Assembly (NCBI RefSeq): GCF_900105075.1
Contig: NZ_FNSK01000003.1
Coordinates: 1-64,000, forward strand
Direction: 5' to 3'
DNA length: 64,000 nucleotides
Source of the DNA: Rhodobacter sp. 24-YEA-8
GTDB lineage: Bacteria; Pseudomonadota; Alphaproteobacteria; Rhodobacterales; Rhodobacteraceae
In this document: piece after piece, positions 35,471 to 44,033 of the stretch
Numbering within the stretch: position 1 is the stretch's first letter
Layout of the letters: every line of letters starts with the position of its first letter
Notes under the pieces: model-generated
What the model saw: the letters and a program-made list of their open reading frames with translations, nothing else
What the model was told of the DNA's origin: nothing
Database searches by the model: none
Made by a program: the position numbers and the translations under genes

Positions 35471-36241
35471 CTACCGCCCAACAAATCGTGCAGGGCTTTC
35501 CCCCATAATCCCTTTGAACATGGCGATGAAGGCAGAGGCGGTGGCATAGCCAAGATCAAGCGCGATGGTCTCGACGCTTACATCCTCCTGTAGCATTGCG
35601 ATGGCGCGAACCGCACGTTGCCGGTTGCGCCATTCGGTCAGAGACATTCCCAGATCCCGTTTACACAGACGAAGCAGCGTCCGTTCACTCAGCCCGAAAG
35701 ATCGGGCAAGTATGGCGGTGCTTCTCCGATCCGACGGATTGTCGTGCAACGCGGCCAGCAGTCGTTTCAAAGCGGGCTCGTCGCTGTCGGGCAGGAAGCT
35801 CTGCGTCACCGGACAGCGCTCCATCTCGTCGACCATCACGCGCAGCAGTCTCGCGTGCTGTGGTGTGTCATCGAAAGAGGCCGGTTCCAGCCGGTCGAGC
35901 ATTGCCCGGAGCAAGGGCGTCACGCGCAGAGAAACCGGTACCCTTGGCATTCCGGCGCAAAGTGACTGATCAATATAGATCGAAACATGCACCGTGGCCT
36001 TGCGATTATATCCGACCTGATCGGCCCCGGCCGGGATCCAGAAGGCCATATGTGGCGGCGCCAGCAGCACCTGACCGCCGGTTCGCAACTCGGTCACGCC
36101 ACTATAGGAATAGACGAACTCCCCCCAGGGGTGTCGCATGAAAGGATAAGTTCCGTTATCCGGCATGGCTTCGACCCGAAACCAGATCGGCGCTGGCAGG
36201 GTGATATGTCCGGGCGGCTGGCGGAGATGGGGCGGTTGCAT
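35471..36241 (-). CDS. AraC-family transcription regulator
   Basis: A 256-residue regulator with an N-terminal cupin-like sensing part (HPWGEFVYSYSGVTELRTGG, then LAPPHMAFWIPAGADQV) and a C-terminal double helix-turn-helix (ILARSFGLSERTLLRLCKRD, then ETIALDLGYATASAFIAMFK, SPARFVGR). It is divergent from a DMT transporter 98 bases away and very likely controls it. Effector unknown. Confidence 0.9.
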   Translation of the reverse strand: MQPPHLRQPPGHITLPAPIWFRVEAMPDNGTYPFMRHPWGEFVYSYSGVTELRTGGQVLLAPPHMAFWIPAGADQVGYNRKATVHVSIYIDQSLCAGMPRVPVSLRVTPLLRAMLDRLEPASFDDTPQHARLLRVMVDEMERCPVTQSFLPDSDEPALKRLLAALHDNPSDRRSTAILARSFGLSERTLLRLCKRDLGMSLTEWRNRQRAVRAIAMLQEDVSVETIALDLGYATASAFIAMFKGIMGESPARFVGR

Positions 36242-36339
36242 GATTGGCAGATTCCCGGAATGGAATGGCGGATAATCAATATATGCACCAATATCGCCAG
36301 AGGTAGATAAGGCAAGTGCTTTAACGGACGGCCCCTTCC

Positions 36340-37278
36340 ATGAAACGACCGATTGACCTTACGGCCTTTGGGCTGATGATCCTGCTTTGCCTCACCTGGG
36401 GCCTGCAGCAGACCGCTATGAAACTTGCAGCCCCCGGCATCGACCCGATGCTGCAGATCGGGCTGCGCTCCGCCATGGCGGCGGCACTAGTCTTCGCCAT
36501 CAGCCGACTTGTCCGCCGCGACCGCTGGCTGCCCCGCATTTTCCTTGGCCCGGGCCTGCTGGCAGGCACGCTTTTCGCGCTGGAGTTTCTGCTGGTGGCC
36601 GAGGGGCTGCGCTGGACCACGGCATCGCATATCGGGGTATTCCTTTATACCGGGCCGATCTTTGCCGCCATCGGGCTGCATTTTGCCCAGCCGGATGAGA
36701 GAATGGCGCGCGTTCAGTGGCTGGGGGTGGCGATAACCTTCACCGGAGTGGCGGCAATCTTCCTTTTGCCAGAGCTGCGCGGCAAGCAGCCCCTCGCGGC
36801 GTCGATGATTATCGGTGACCTGCTTGGTCTTGGTGCCGGTATTGCCTGGGGGCTGACGACGGTCGTTATACGCACCTCACGCCTTGCCAATGCGCCTCCG
36901 TCCCAGACGCTGACAAACCAGCTTTTCGTCGCGGGCATTGTGGCCCTTGCATTCAGCGCAATGACCGGACGCCTCGATATGCAGCCCAGTGCCGGCGACT
37001 TGGTAAATCTTGGGTTTCAGACCATAATCATCTGCACCGTCAGCTTTATGATATGGTTCCGCCTCCTTCAGGTCTTTCCGTCCTCCCGCCTGGGCGTGCT
37101 CAGCCTCATGACGCCCGTTTTCGGTGTGATGTCAGGTGCGCTGCTGCTGGGCGAACATCTGACGCCGGACTTCCTCTTTGGCGGCGCGCTGGTGCTTCTG
37201 GGGATGCTTACGGTTCAGGCCCACGACCTGCTGCTGCGTCGTCGCTGCCTCAGGCAGGGGCATGCCGGAACAAGCTGA
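36340..37278 (+). CDS. EamA/DMT-family metabolite transporter
   Basis: A 312-residue inner-membrane protein with ten predicted helices in two EamA repeats (for example LTAFGLMILLCLTWGLQQTA, GDLLGLGAGIAWGLTTVVIR). Members export amino acids and other metabolites. It is read divergently from an AraC regulator, a frequent export/regulator pair. The start ATG 36340 gives the usual short cytosolic N-terminus MKRPIDL. Substrate unknown. Confidence 0.9.
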   Translation: MKRPIDLTAFGLMILLCLTWGLQQTAMKLAAPGIDPMLQIGLRSAMAAALVFAISRLVRRDRWLPRIFLGPGLLAGTLFALEFLLVAEGLRWTTASHIGVFLYTGPIFAAIGLHFAQPDERMARVQWLGVAITFTGVAAIFLLPELRGKQPLAASMIIGDLLGLGAGIAWGLTTVVIRTSRLANAPPSQTLTNQLFVAGIVALAFSAMTGRLDMQPSAGDLVNLGFQTIIICTVSFMIWFRLLQVFPSSRLGVLSLMTPVFGVMSGALLLGEHLTPDFLFGGALVLLGMLTVQAHDLLLRRRCLRQGHAGTS

Positions 37279-37445
37279 GAGAGGTGATAATCCCCTGGAA
37301 AAACAGGGCGTTATATCTAAGTAGCGCAGCTCTGCCAGATGGTCGGGACTGGCGCGGGGGGCGGGATGAAGCAGATCCGGTTCTGGACATGGCTTGGTTT
37401 TCGGGTGCTTATGTCCTGGCAGAGATATATCTATTATCTGTAATG

Positions 37446-37458
37446 TTGTATATAACAA
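37446..37458. promoter_or_regulatory. AT-rich dyad upstream of GntR gene
   Basis: TTGT-ATATA-ACAA, 62 bases before the GntR gene, in an otherwise AT-rich stretch. It resembles the TNGT..ACNA half-sites of FadR-subfamily regulators but with five rather than three central bases. Could be an autoregulatory operator or part of a promoter. Confidence 0.3.
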
Positions 37459-37520
37459 ATCTGTGGATGGATTAGCACCGGCGAAGCAGCTAGCATCTGG
37501 CGAAGAGAAAGAGGGGTCGG

Positions 37521-38189
37521 ATGTCCGGTATCTCCAATGCACATCGGATCAGGAACGCTCTGGAAAATGCCATTGTAGAAGGCATTCACGCCCCGGGTTC
37601 GCGTCTCGATCCTGAGGCGCTGGAACGCGAGTTCGACTGTTCCCGCACCCCGGTCCGCGAAGCGTTGCATCAGCTGGAGGCCTCGGGCCTTGTGCGGGTG
37701 ATGCCCAAGCGCGGCACCTATGTCAGCTCCTGGTCGGTGGAAGAGCTGGCCGAACGGTTCGAGGCCATGGCCGAGGCCGAAGCCACCTGCTGCCGTCTTG
37801 CGGCGCGGCGGATCACCGCCCCGGAGCTGGCGGCTTTAGAGGCGCTGCACCGGCAATGCGCGGCCCTGGCCGAAGCGGGCGATGCCGAGGGCTATTACCG
37901 GCATAATTCTCTGTTCCACCATGCCATCTTCCGCGCGACCCATAATGCGTTTCTGCAGCAGGAGACGGAGCGGCTGCACGCGATGCTGCAGCCCTACCGG
38001 CGGATGCAGCTGCGGGTGCGCAACCGGATCCCGCGTTCATGGAGCGAACATGATGCGATCCTGGCGGCAATCCGGGCCGGGGAGGGCGAGGCGGCCGCTA
38101 TGGCCATGCGCGATCATGTGATCGTGCAGGGTGACCGCTTCCATGACCTCGTGGCCGCGCTGCGGGCCTGTGCGCCGGCGGGGCGCTGA
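37521..38189 (+). CDS. GntR-family (FadR/FCD subfamily) transcription regulator
   Basis: A 222-residue regulator. The winged helix is clear (RIRNALENAIVEGIHAPGSR, DCSRTPVREALHQLEASGLV). The FCD ligand domain has the metal-binding pattern with R-x-N/D...H...H (YYRHNSLFHHAIFRATHN and SEHDAILAAI). FCD members respond to organic acids or amino acids. It ends seven bases from the convergent Lrp-type gene. Target genes are not evident; the neighbouring amino-acid catabolic genes are candidates. Confidence 0.9.
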   Translation: MSGISNAHRIRNALENAIVEGIHAPGSRLDPEALEREFDCSRTPVREALHQLEASGLVRVMPKRGTYVSSWSVEELAERFEAMAEAEATCCRLAARRITAPELAALEALHRQCAALAEAGDAEGYYRHNSLFHHAIFRATHNAFLQQETERLHAMLQPYRRMQLRVRNRIPRSWSEHDAILAAIRAGEGEAAAMAMRDHVIVQGDRFHDLVAALRACAPAGR

Positions 38190-38195
38190 GCCGTC

Positions 38196-38648
38196 TCAGC
38201 CGCTGACCGAACTGAGCATCAGGCTGGTCTCGCTGTTCAGCACGCCGTCGATCATGCGGATCTCGCGTAAGAGCTCGTCGAAATGCGACAGGCTGTCGGC
38301 ACGGATTTCGGCGATGAGATCCCAGCCGCCATTGGTGGTATGCAGCGCCACCACTGCCGGCAGGCCGCGCATCTTGCGGATCACCTGCGAGGTCGATTTC
38401 CCCACCACCTCGATCATCATGATCGCCCGGAACGAGCCGCTTTCGTAATCCTCGCGCACGCGGATTGTGAAACCAAGGATCGCGCCCGCGCTGAGAAGCC
38501 GGTCGAGGCGGTTCTGAACCGTCCCACGCGAAACCCCAAGCGCATCGGCAAGCTTCGAGAGCGGCGCACGCCCGTCAGCCCGCAGAAAGCTGATCAGCTT
38601 GCGGTCCAATTCATCGAAAACGAGTTTCGCCTGATCCTGAGTTGCCAT
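38196..38648 (-). CDS. Lrp/AsnC-family transcription regulator
   Basis: A 150-residue regulator: HTH LDRKLISFLRADGRAPLSKL, VSRGTVQNRLDRLLSAGAIL, then an RAM/AsnC ligand domain (AIMMIEVVGKSTSQVIRKMR, HTTNGGWDLIAEIRADSLSH). The start at 38648 has an aggaag leader and is preferred over a longer frame. It is divergent from ornithine cyclodeaminase 147 bases away, in an AT-rich gap, as expected for a local activator sensing an arginine-pathway amino acid. Confidence 0.9.
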   Translation of the reverse strand: MATQDQAKLVFDELDRKLISFLRADGRAPLSKLADALGVSRGTVQNRLDRLLSAGAILGFTIRVREDYESGSFRAIMMIEVVGKSTSQVIRKMRGLPAVVALHTTNGGWDLIAEIRADSLSHFDELLREIRMIDGVLNSETSLMLSSVSG

Positions 38649-38795
38649 CCGCTTCCTGACGATATTTGCAATACGACTATAAGATGTGATCAAAATAATT
38701 CAGAATAATGACGGATTATAGCATTTAATTTGTATATTGCTCTGTCAGACACTTTTGCTCACGGTCCTGAACCCGCCTCGACCCAGGAGAAAAAG

Positions 38796-39872
38796 ATGCA
38801 AAAACCAGTCCCGTCCGGTCGGGCGCTTGTGCCCTTTGTCAGCGTTGAAAACATGGCGCGCCTGATCACCAGCATCGGCCTGCCGCGCCTGCTGACAGAG
38901 CTTGTCGATTACATCGAACAGGATTTCTTGCGCTGGCAGAGCTTTGAAAAATCGCCGCGCCTTGCGTCGCATTCCGAAGGCGGCGTGATCGAACTGATGC
39001 CGACCTCGGATCATGTGAATTATGTCTTCAAATATGTGAACGGCCACCCGGTCAATCTGCAGCGCAACCTGCAAACCGTTGTGGCCTTCGGCGTGCTGTC
39101 GGATGTCGAAACCGGCTATCCGCTCCTTCTGACCGAGATGACGCTTCTGACCGCGCTGCGCACGGCGGCGACTTCGGCCATGGTGGCGCGGCTGCTGGCG
39201 CCGAAAGACGCGCGCGTGCTGGCGCTGATCGGCAATGGCGCGCAGGCCGAATTCCAGGCCATTGCCATGCAGACCATTTGCGGCATCGAAGAGGTGCGGC
39301 TTTACGATATCGACCCCGCCGCCACCGCCAAGACCGCGCGCAATCTTGCGCAGACCGGTCTCAGGATCGCCGAATGCAAAAGCGTCGAAGAGGCCGTCCT
39401 GGGCGCTCAGATCATCACCACCTGTACCGCCGACAAGCAAAACGCCACCATCCTGACCGATAATCTGGTCGGCGATGGGGTGCATATCAACGCGATTGGC
39501 GGCGACTGCCCCGGCAAGACCGAACTGGCCGCCGCCATCCTAAACCGCTCGGATGTGTTTGTGGAGTTTCCGCCCCAGACCCGGATCGAGGGCGAGATCC
39601 AGCAGATGCCCGAGGATTTCCCGGTGACCGAGCTTTGGCAGGTGCTGAACGGCGAGCGCCCGGGTCGTGTGTCAGACCGCCAGATCACGCTTTTTGACAG
39701 CGTGGGCTTCGCCATCGAGGATTTCAGCGCCGTCCGCTATATCCGCGACAAGATCCGGGACACTGACTTTAAAGAGGATCTGGACCTGCTCGCAGATCCC
39801 GATGACACCCGCGATCTCTATGGCATGATGGGGCGCATCGCCGGCGCCCGCGACGAGGGCGCCGCAAGATGA
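38796..39872 (+). CDS. ornithine cyclodeaminase
   Basis: A 358-residue NAD-dependent enzyme of the ornithine cyclodeaminase/mu-crystallin family, converting L-ornithine to L-proline and ammonia. Family marks: RLASHSEGGVIELMPTSDHV, the arginine-containing LLTEMTLLTALRTAATSAMV, the Rossmann segment VLALIGNGAQAEFQA, and INAIGGDCPGKTEL with the catalytic Asp. The ATG at 38796 follows aggagaaaaag. It is the first gene of the plus-strand catabolic unit and overlaps the CtlX gene by four bases, so ornithine made by CtlX would be used at once. Confidence 0.93.
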   Translation: MQKPVPSGRALVPFVSVENMARLITSIGLPRLLTELVDYIEQDFLRWQSFEKSPRLASHSEGGVIELMPTSDHVNYVFKYVNGHPVNLQRNLQTVVAFGVLSDVETGYPLLLTEMTLLTALRTAATSAMVARLLAPKDARVLALIGNGAQAEFQAIAMQTICGIEEVRLYDIDPAATAKTARNLAQTGLRIAECKSVEEAVLGAQIITTCTADKQNATILTDNLVGDGVHINAIGGDCPGKTELAAAILNRSDVFVEFPPQTRIEGEIQQMPEDFPVTELWQVLNGERPGRVSDRQITLFDSVGFAIEDFSAVRYIRDKIRDTDFKEDLDLLADPDDTRDLYGMMGRIAGARDEGAAR

Positions 39873-40801
39873 AGGCGATCCGCACCTCGGTCCAGGCCCC
39901 ATCCGATGTGGTGATGATCCGGCCGCATCTCTTCACGGTGAATACGGAAACCGCCTCGGACAATGTGTTCCAGAAGATGGAAGAGGCGGCCGCCGATCTC
40001 TCCGGTCTGGCGCATCAGGAAATCACCCGCGCTGTCGAGACCCTGCGGAGTCATGGCGTCCGGGTGCATCTGTTCGAGGATGAGGGCCGGGACACCCCGG
40101 ATTCCGTCTTTCCGAACAACTGGTTCTCGACCCATGCCGGCGGCCATGTGGCGATCTACCCGATGAAGGCGCCCAGCCGCCGGCGTGAACGCAGGGCGGA
40201 TATCATCGAGATGCTGAAAGCCGAATACCGCGTTCAGGACGTGATCGACTATTCCGGGCTGGAACCTGACGGGCTGTTTCTGGAAGGTACTGGCGCCATG
40301 GTTCTCGACCATATCGACCGGGTGGCCTATGCCGTCCAGTCCGAGCGCACCAATCCCATCGCGCTGGAACGGTTCTGCACCCATTTCAACTTTGAGCCGA
40401 TGGTATTCGCCGCGGCGGACCGGCATGGCGTGGCGATCTACCACACCAATGTGCTGATGTGCATCGCAACCGATTACGCGCTTGTCGGCCTGTCTCTCAT
40501 CACCGATGCCGCGCGGCGCGACGAGATTGCGAACCGTCTGCGCGATACCGGACGCGAGGTGATCGACATCAGCGAAGAGCAGATTGCCCGTTTTGCAGGC
40601 AATGCGCTTGAACTGAGCGGAGAATTCGGGCGAATCCTCGTGATGTCCACCACTGCCCGCGAAAGCCTCTCGCAGCAGCAGATCGATATGATCCAAACCT
40701 CGACCCCGATTGTCGCGCTGGATATTCCAACGATTGAACGGGCCGGGGGATCTGTGCGCTGCACGATTGCGGGGCTTCATCTTACCCGCCGAACCAGGTA
40801 G
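39869..40801 (+). CDS. ctlX: CtlX-type citrulline hydrolase, guanidino-modifying superfamily
   Basis: A 310-residue enzyme of the arginine-deiminase/amidinotransferase superfamily, closest in pattern to CtlX proteins that hydrolyse citrulline to ornithine, CO2 and ammonia. Marks: MIRPHLFTVN, DTPDSVFPNNWFSTHAG, FLEGTGAMVLDH (acid), the IYHTNVLMCI histidine segment and the C-terminal nucleophile in GGSVRCTIAG. The start overlaps the cyclodeaminase stop (ATGA). The ureidase activity rests on family likeness; arginine deiminase-like activity cannot be ruled out. Confidence 0.85.
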   Translation: MKAIRTSVQAPSDVVMIRPHLFTVNTETASDNVFQKMEEAAADLSGLAHQEITRAVETLRSHGVRVHLFEDEGRDTPDSVFPNNWFSTHAGGHVAIYPMKAPSRRRERRADIIEMLKAEYRVQDVIDYSGLEPDGLFLEGTGAMVLDHIDRVAYAVQSERTNPIALERFCTHFNFEPMVFAAADRHGVAIYHTNVLMCIATDYALVGLSLITDAARRDEIANRLRDTGREVIDISEEQIARFAGNALELSGEFGRILVMSTTARESLSQQQIDMIQTSTPIVALDIPTIERAGGSVRCTIAGLHLTRRTR

Positions 40802-40814
40802 GTCAAAACCGAAA

Positions 40815-40844
40815 CTGCCCGGCGGCGTCATCGCCGCCAGGCAG
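40815..40844. terminator. strong hairpin between ctlX and the DDAH gene
   Basis: Arms CTGCCCGGCGGCG (40815-40827) and CGCCGCCAGGCAG (40832-40844) pair at 12 of 13 positions around a four-base loop. No T-run follows. It may limit read-through or stabilise the upstream mRNA 3' end. Confidence 0.5.
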
Positions 40845-40899
40845 AAACTGCAACCCCCGCTGCGGGACTTCCTTTCGGCCCCATCTTCAGGTGACTTCC

Positions 40900-41700
40900 A
40901 TGACCACGACCCCCGTTTACCGTTTCAACTCGGTCATTCTGCGCGCGCCGTCGCGTTCGATTGTGAATGGCCTGCGGGCGCTGGATACCGGCAACCCGAC
41001 CTATGAGGGCGTGAAGGCTGAGCATGAGGCCTATATCGCGGCGCTGACCGATGCCGGCTGCGAAGTCACGCTTCTGCCGGCGCTGGAAGAATTCCCGGAT
41101 TCCGTTTTCGTCGAAGACCCTGCGCTGGTGTTTTCCGAAGGCGCGGTGATCCTGCGCCCGGGCGCCGAGACCCGGATGCGCGAAACGCAGCATATCGCGC
41201 CGGTCCTGCGCGAAAAATTCGCGACCGTGCTGGAACTCGCCGAGGGTGGCTATGCCGATGGCGGCGATATCCTGACCACACCGGACCAGGTGATGATCGG
41301 CCTCTCGGCCAGGACTGACCGCAAGGGGGCCGAGGCGTTGCAGGATTGTCTGACGCAGCTTGGTCTCAAATCCTCCATCGTGGCCACGCCCGAAGGCGTG
41401 CTGCATTTCAAGACCGACTGCTCGCTGGTTGGTGATGATCTGGTGCTTTCGACGGGCCGGCTGGCAGCCTCGGGCGTGTTTGCCGGGCTGCGCACCCTGA
41501 TCGTGCCCGAGGGCGAAGAAGCCGCCGCAAATGCGCTGCGCGTGAATGACGTGGTGCTGGTGGGCAAGACCTTCCCGCGCACCATCGACCTGCTGACCGC
41601 TGAGGGCCTGAATGTCGTCGCCATCGACACGACCCAGATCGGCAAAGTGGATGCGGGCCTGTCCTGCATGTCTCTTCGCTGGTTTGATCCCAAAAAATAA
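40900..41700 (+). CDS. dimethylarginine dimethylaminohydrolase (DDAH)
   Basis: A 266-residue enzyme very like bacterial DDAH, which turns asymmetric N-methylarginines into citrulline and methylamines. Substrate and catalytic signatures: FPDSVFVEDPALVF, RPGAETRMRE, EGGYADGGDIL, the catalytic His in GVLHFKTDCS and the C-terminal Cys in DAGLSCMSLRWF. ATG 40900 is used; GTG 40891 is an alternative. Citrulline formed here is the substrate of the upstream CtlX. The hairpin at 40815-40844 lies before it. Confidence 0.9.
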   Translation: MTTTPVYRFNSVILRAPSRSIVNGLRALDTGNPTYEGVKAEHEAYIAALTDAGCEVTLLPALEEFPDSVFVEDPALVFSEGAVILRPGAETRMRETQHIAPVLREKFATVLELAEGGYADGGDILTTPDQVMIGLSARTDRKGAEALQDCLTQLGLKSSIVATPEGVLHFKTDCSLVGDDLVLSTGRLAASGVFAGLRTLIVPEGEEAAANALRVNDVVLVGKTFPRTIDLLTAEGLNVVAIDTTQIGKVDAGLSCMSLRWFDPKK

Positions 41701-41740
41701 GTAAAAACAAACCACCCCCAACTCCTGACAGGGAAAGACG

Positions 41741-42523
41741 ATGAAAAAGACCCTCCTCTCCATGGCAGTCCTCGCGGCGGTTTCGACCGCCGCCCATGGC
41801 GAACCGCTGCGCCTTGGCGTCAGCCCCGAGCCCTATATGCCGATGACCTCGTTCGATTCCTCGGGCACCTGGATCGGTATCGAGGCCGAACTGACCAATC
41901 TGCTTTGCGCCAATATCCCGGAAGGCTGCGAAATCCGCCAGATGACCTGGGAGGCGCTGATCCCCGCCCTCCAGGAGAAAAAGTTCGACTTTATCGTCGG
42001 TGCCTTCTCGGTCACCGATAAGCGTCGCGAAGTCGTTGATTTCAGCACGCCCTATGTCTACGCCCAGACCGACGTCATCGGCGCCAAAGCAGACAGCCGT
42101 CCGCTTTCGCTGGTCAAGGATCCGAATGGCGAGGGCGAAGTGCTGTCGGAGGAAGGTCTTGATGGCGTCATCTTCGGCGTGCAGGCCGCAACGATCCAGG
42201 CGAATTACATCGCGATCTACCTGCCCGGCAATGGCACCCAGAACTACAATAATGCCGATAATGCGATCTCGGATCTCATGGCGGGCCGCGTCGATTACAT
42301 CGTCGTGGACAGCGATTACGGCAAAGACTTCCTGACCTCGGCCGATGGCGCGGAATATGAAACCAAGATGCGCCTGCCCAATAATATTGTCCTTGGCGAA
42401 GGCGTGGCCTATGCCGTGCGCAAGGGCGATGCCGAGACCCTCGACAAGGTGAATACCGCGCTCGGGAAGCTCCTCGAGGCCGGCACCGCCAAAGAGATCC
42501 TGACCAAATGGGGTCGTGAGTAA
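41741..42523 (+). CDS. amino-acid ABC importer, periplasmic binding protein
   Basis: A 260-residue family 3 binding protein with a cleavable signal (MKKTLLSMAVLAAVSTAAHG). The mature part follows the lysine/arginine/ornithine-binding pattern: LRLGVSPEPYMPMTSFDSSG, then GAFSVTDKRREVVDFSTPYV. The aggcgaaagacg-like leader before ATG 41741 and a hairpin after the stop suggest high expression. The neighbours argue for a basic amino acid, methylarginine or citrulline as ligand; this is inference. Confidence 0.92.
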   Translation: MKKTLLSMAVLAAVSTAAHGEPLRLGVSPEPYMPMTSFDSSGTWIGIEAELTNLLCANIPEGCEIRQMTWEALIPALQEKKFDFIVGAFSVTDKRREVVDFSTPYVYAQTDVIGAKADSRPLSLVKDPNGEGEVLSEEGLDGVIFGVQAATIQANYIAIYLPGNGTQNYNNADNAISDLMAGRVDYIVVDSDYGKDFLTSADGAEYETKMRLPNNIVLGEGVAYAVRKGDAETLDKVNTALGKLLEAGTAKEILTKWGRE

Positions 42524-42533
42524 GCAATCCTTC

Positions 42534-42561
42534 CGGGGCAGGGCCAGTCGGCACTGCCCCG
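42534..42561 (+). terminator. attenuator hairpin after the binding-protein gene
   Basis: Arms CGGGGCAG (42534-42541) and CTGCCCCG (42554-42561) with a 12-base loop, directly followed by ATTTTCT. It resembles a leaky terminator that would raise binding protein over permease levels. Confidence 0.6.
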
Positions 42562-42588
42562 ATTTTCTGCAAGGGCGAATACAGGCCG

Positions 42589-43299
42589 ATGGACTCAAAA
42601 TGGGAATTGCTCGGCTGGGGTGATGCCGGTTGGGGCGACCAACTTCTGCATGGCTTCATGATGACGATCGTCGTGTCAGTGATTGCCTATGGGCTGTCGC
42701 TCATGATCGGACTTCTGGCGGCCCTGAGCAAACTGTCCGCGAGCCGCATACTGCGCGGCATTGCCAATACCTATACGACGATTGTGCGCTCTCTGCCCGA
42801 ATTGCTGGTCATCCTGATCGTCTATTTCTCGCTGGTCGGCGGGGCGGAAAAGCTGCTGAAGAGCCTTGGGCTGGTCAGTGACAGGTTTGAATTCAGCGGG
42901 TTCTGGGCTGCGGTCGTCGCACTGGCCTTCGTCAATGGCGCCTTCATGACCGAGGTGATGCGCGCTGGTATCCTTGCGGTGCCAAAGGGCCAGACCGAGG
43001 CCGCCGAGGCCATCGGCATGCCGCGTGCGCTTCTGTTCCGGCGGATCGTCCTGCCGCAGATGCTGCGCCATTCGGTGCCGGGCCTGGGCAATCTCTGGCT
43101 TGCCATCACCAAGGAAAGTGCCGTTGTGGCCGTGCTTGGCACGTTCAACGAGCTGCTCTTTACCGCCTATCGCGCCGCCGGGGTGACCAAGGAATACGGG
43201 CTCTTCTACAGCGTGGTTGCCGCTGCCTTCCTCCTCATATCGCTGGTTTCCATGGCGATCATCCATCGCATCGAAAAGCGTGTGGGAAGGGGGTTCTGA
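42589..43299 (+). CDS. amino-acid ABC importer permease (HisQ-like)
   Basis: A 236-residue permease of the polar amino-acid class, with five membrane helices and the EAA loop AAEAIGMPRALLFRRIVLPQ. TYTTIVRSLPELLVIL is the typical N-terminal signature. Its TGA overlaps the ATG of the second permease (ATGA), so both are co-translated. Confidence 0.92.
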   Translation: MDSKWELLGWGDAGWGDQLLHGFMMTIVVSVIAYGLSLMIGLLAALSKLSASRILRGIANTYTTIVRSLPELLVILIVYFSLVGGAEKLLKSLGLVSDRFEFSGFWAAVVALAFVNGAFMTEVMRAGILAVPKGQTEAAEAIGMPRALLFRRIVLPQMLRHSVPGLGNLWLAITKESAVVAVLGTFNELLFTAYRAAGVTKEYGLFYSVVAAAFLLISLVSMAIIHRIEKRVGRGF

Positions 43300-43988
43300 T
43301 GATCAGCGATATTCTTCAGTTTCTGCCGCCGCTGATAAAGGCGCTGCCGCTTACGCTGATGCTGACTGCAGTCGCCGGCACACTCGGGCTGATTTTCGGC
43401 ATCCTCCTGGCGCTGGCCAGGATTTCAGGCTACCGGATCCTTGTCTGGCCCTCGTTCACGCTGGGTCTTGTGATGCGGGGCACACCGCTCCTCGTGCAGC
43501 TTTATCTGGTCTATTATGGGCTGGGCGAACTGCTGCCCGGAACCTGGGTGCGCCATTCCTGGCTCTGGCCCTATCTGCGCAATGCGATCTGGTATGCGAT
43601 CCTTGTGCTGACCATCAGCCAGGCCTGCTACAATGCCGAAGTATTGCGCGGCGCCATTCTTGCGGTGCCCAAAGGCCAGATCGAGGCCGCCCGTGCCATC
43701 GGCATGAGCCCGGGGCGCATCTTCCGCCGCATCACGCTGCCGCAGGCCTTCCATGCGGCGCTGCCGGTTCTGGCCAGCGATGTGATCATCCTCCTGAAGG
43801 CGACTTCGCTCGCCTCGACGGTCACGATCATGGAAGTGCTTGGCACTGCCCGCGCGCTGCAGCGCGAAACCATGATGATCCTCGAGCCGCTGATCGCAGC
43901 TGCGATCATCTATTTCGTCGTCGTTCTCATCCTCACGCAGCTCACGACACTGCTTGAGCGCAAAGCAACCAGCTATCGCGCCCGATGA
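43299..43988 (+). CDS. amino-acid ABC importer permease (HisM-like)
   Basis: A 229-residue permease with the same fold as its neighbour: SFTLGLVMRGTPLLVQLYLV and the EAA loop AARAIGMSPGRIFRRITLPQ. It forms a heterodimer with the 42589-43299 product. The ATPase gene follows after 45 bases. Confidence 0.92.
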   Translation: MISDILQFLPPLIKALPLTLMLTAVAGTLGLIFGILLALARISGYRILVWPSFTLGLVMRGTPLLVQLYLVYYGLGELLPGTWVRHSWLWPYLRNAIWYAILVLTISQACYNAEVLRGAILAVPKGQIEAARAIGMSPGRIFRRITLPQAFHAALPVLASDVIILLKATSLASTVTIMEVLGTARALQRETMMILEPLIAAAIIYFVVVLILTQLTTLLERKATSYRAR

Positions 43989-44033
43989 CCGGGCGATGGG
44001 CCAAACCGCGCGCTGCGGAAAGGATTAAACAAG

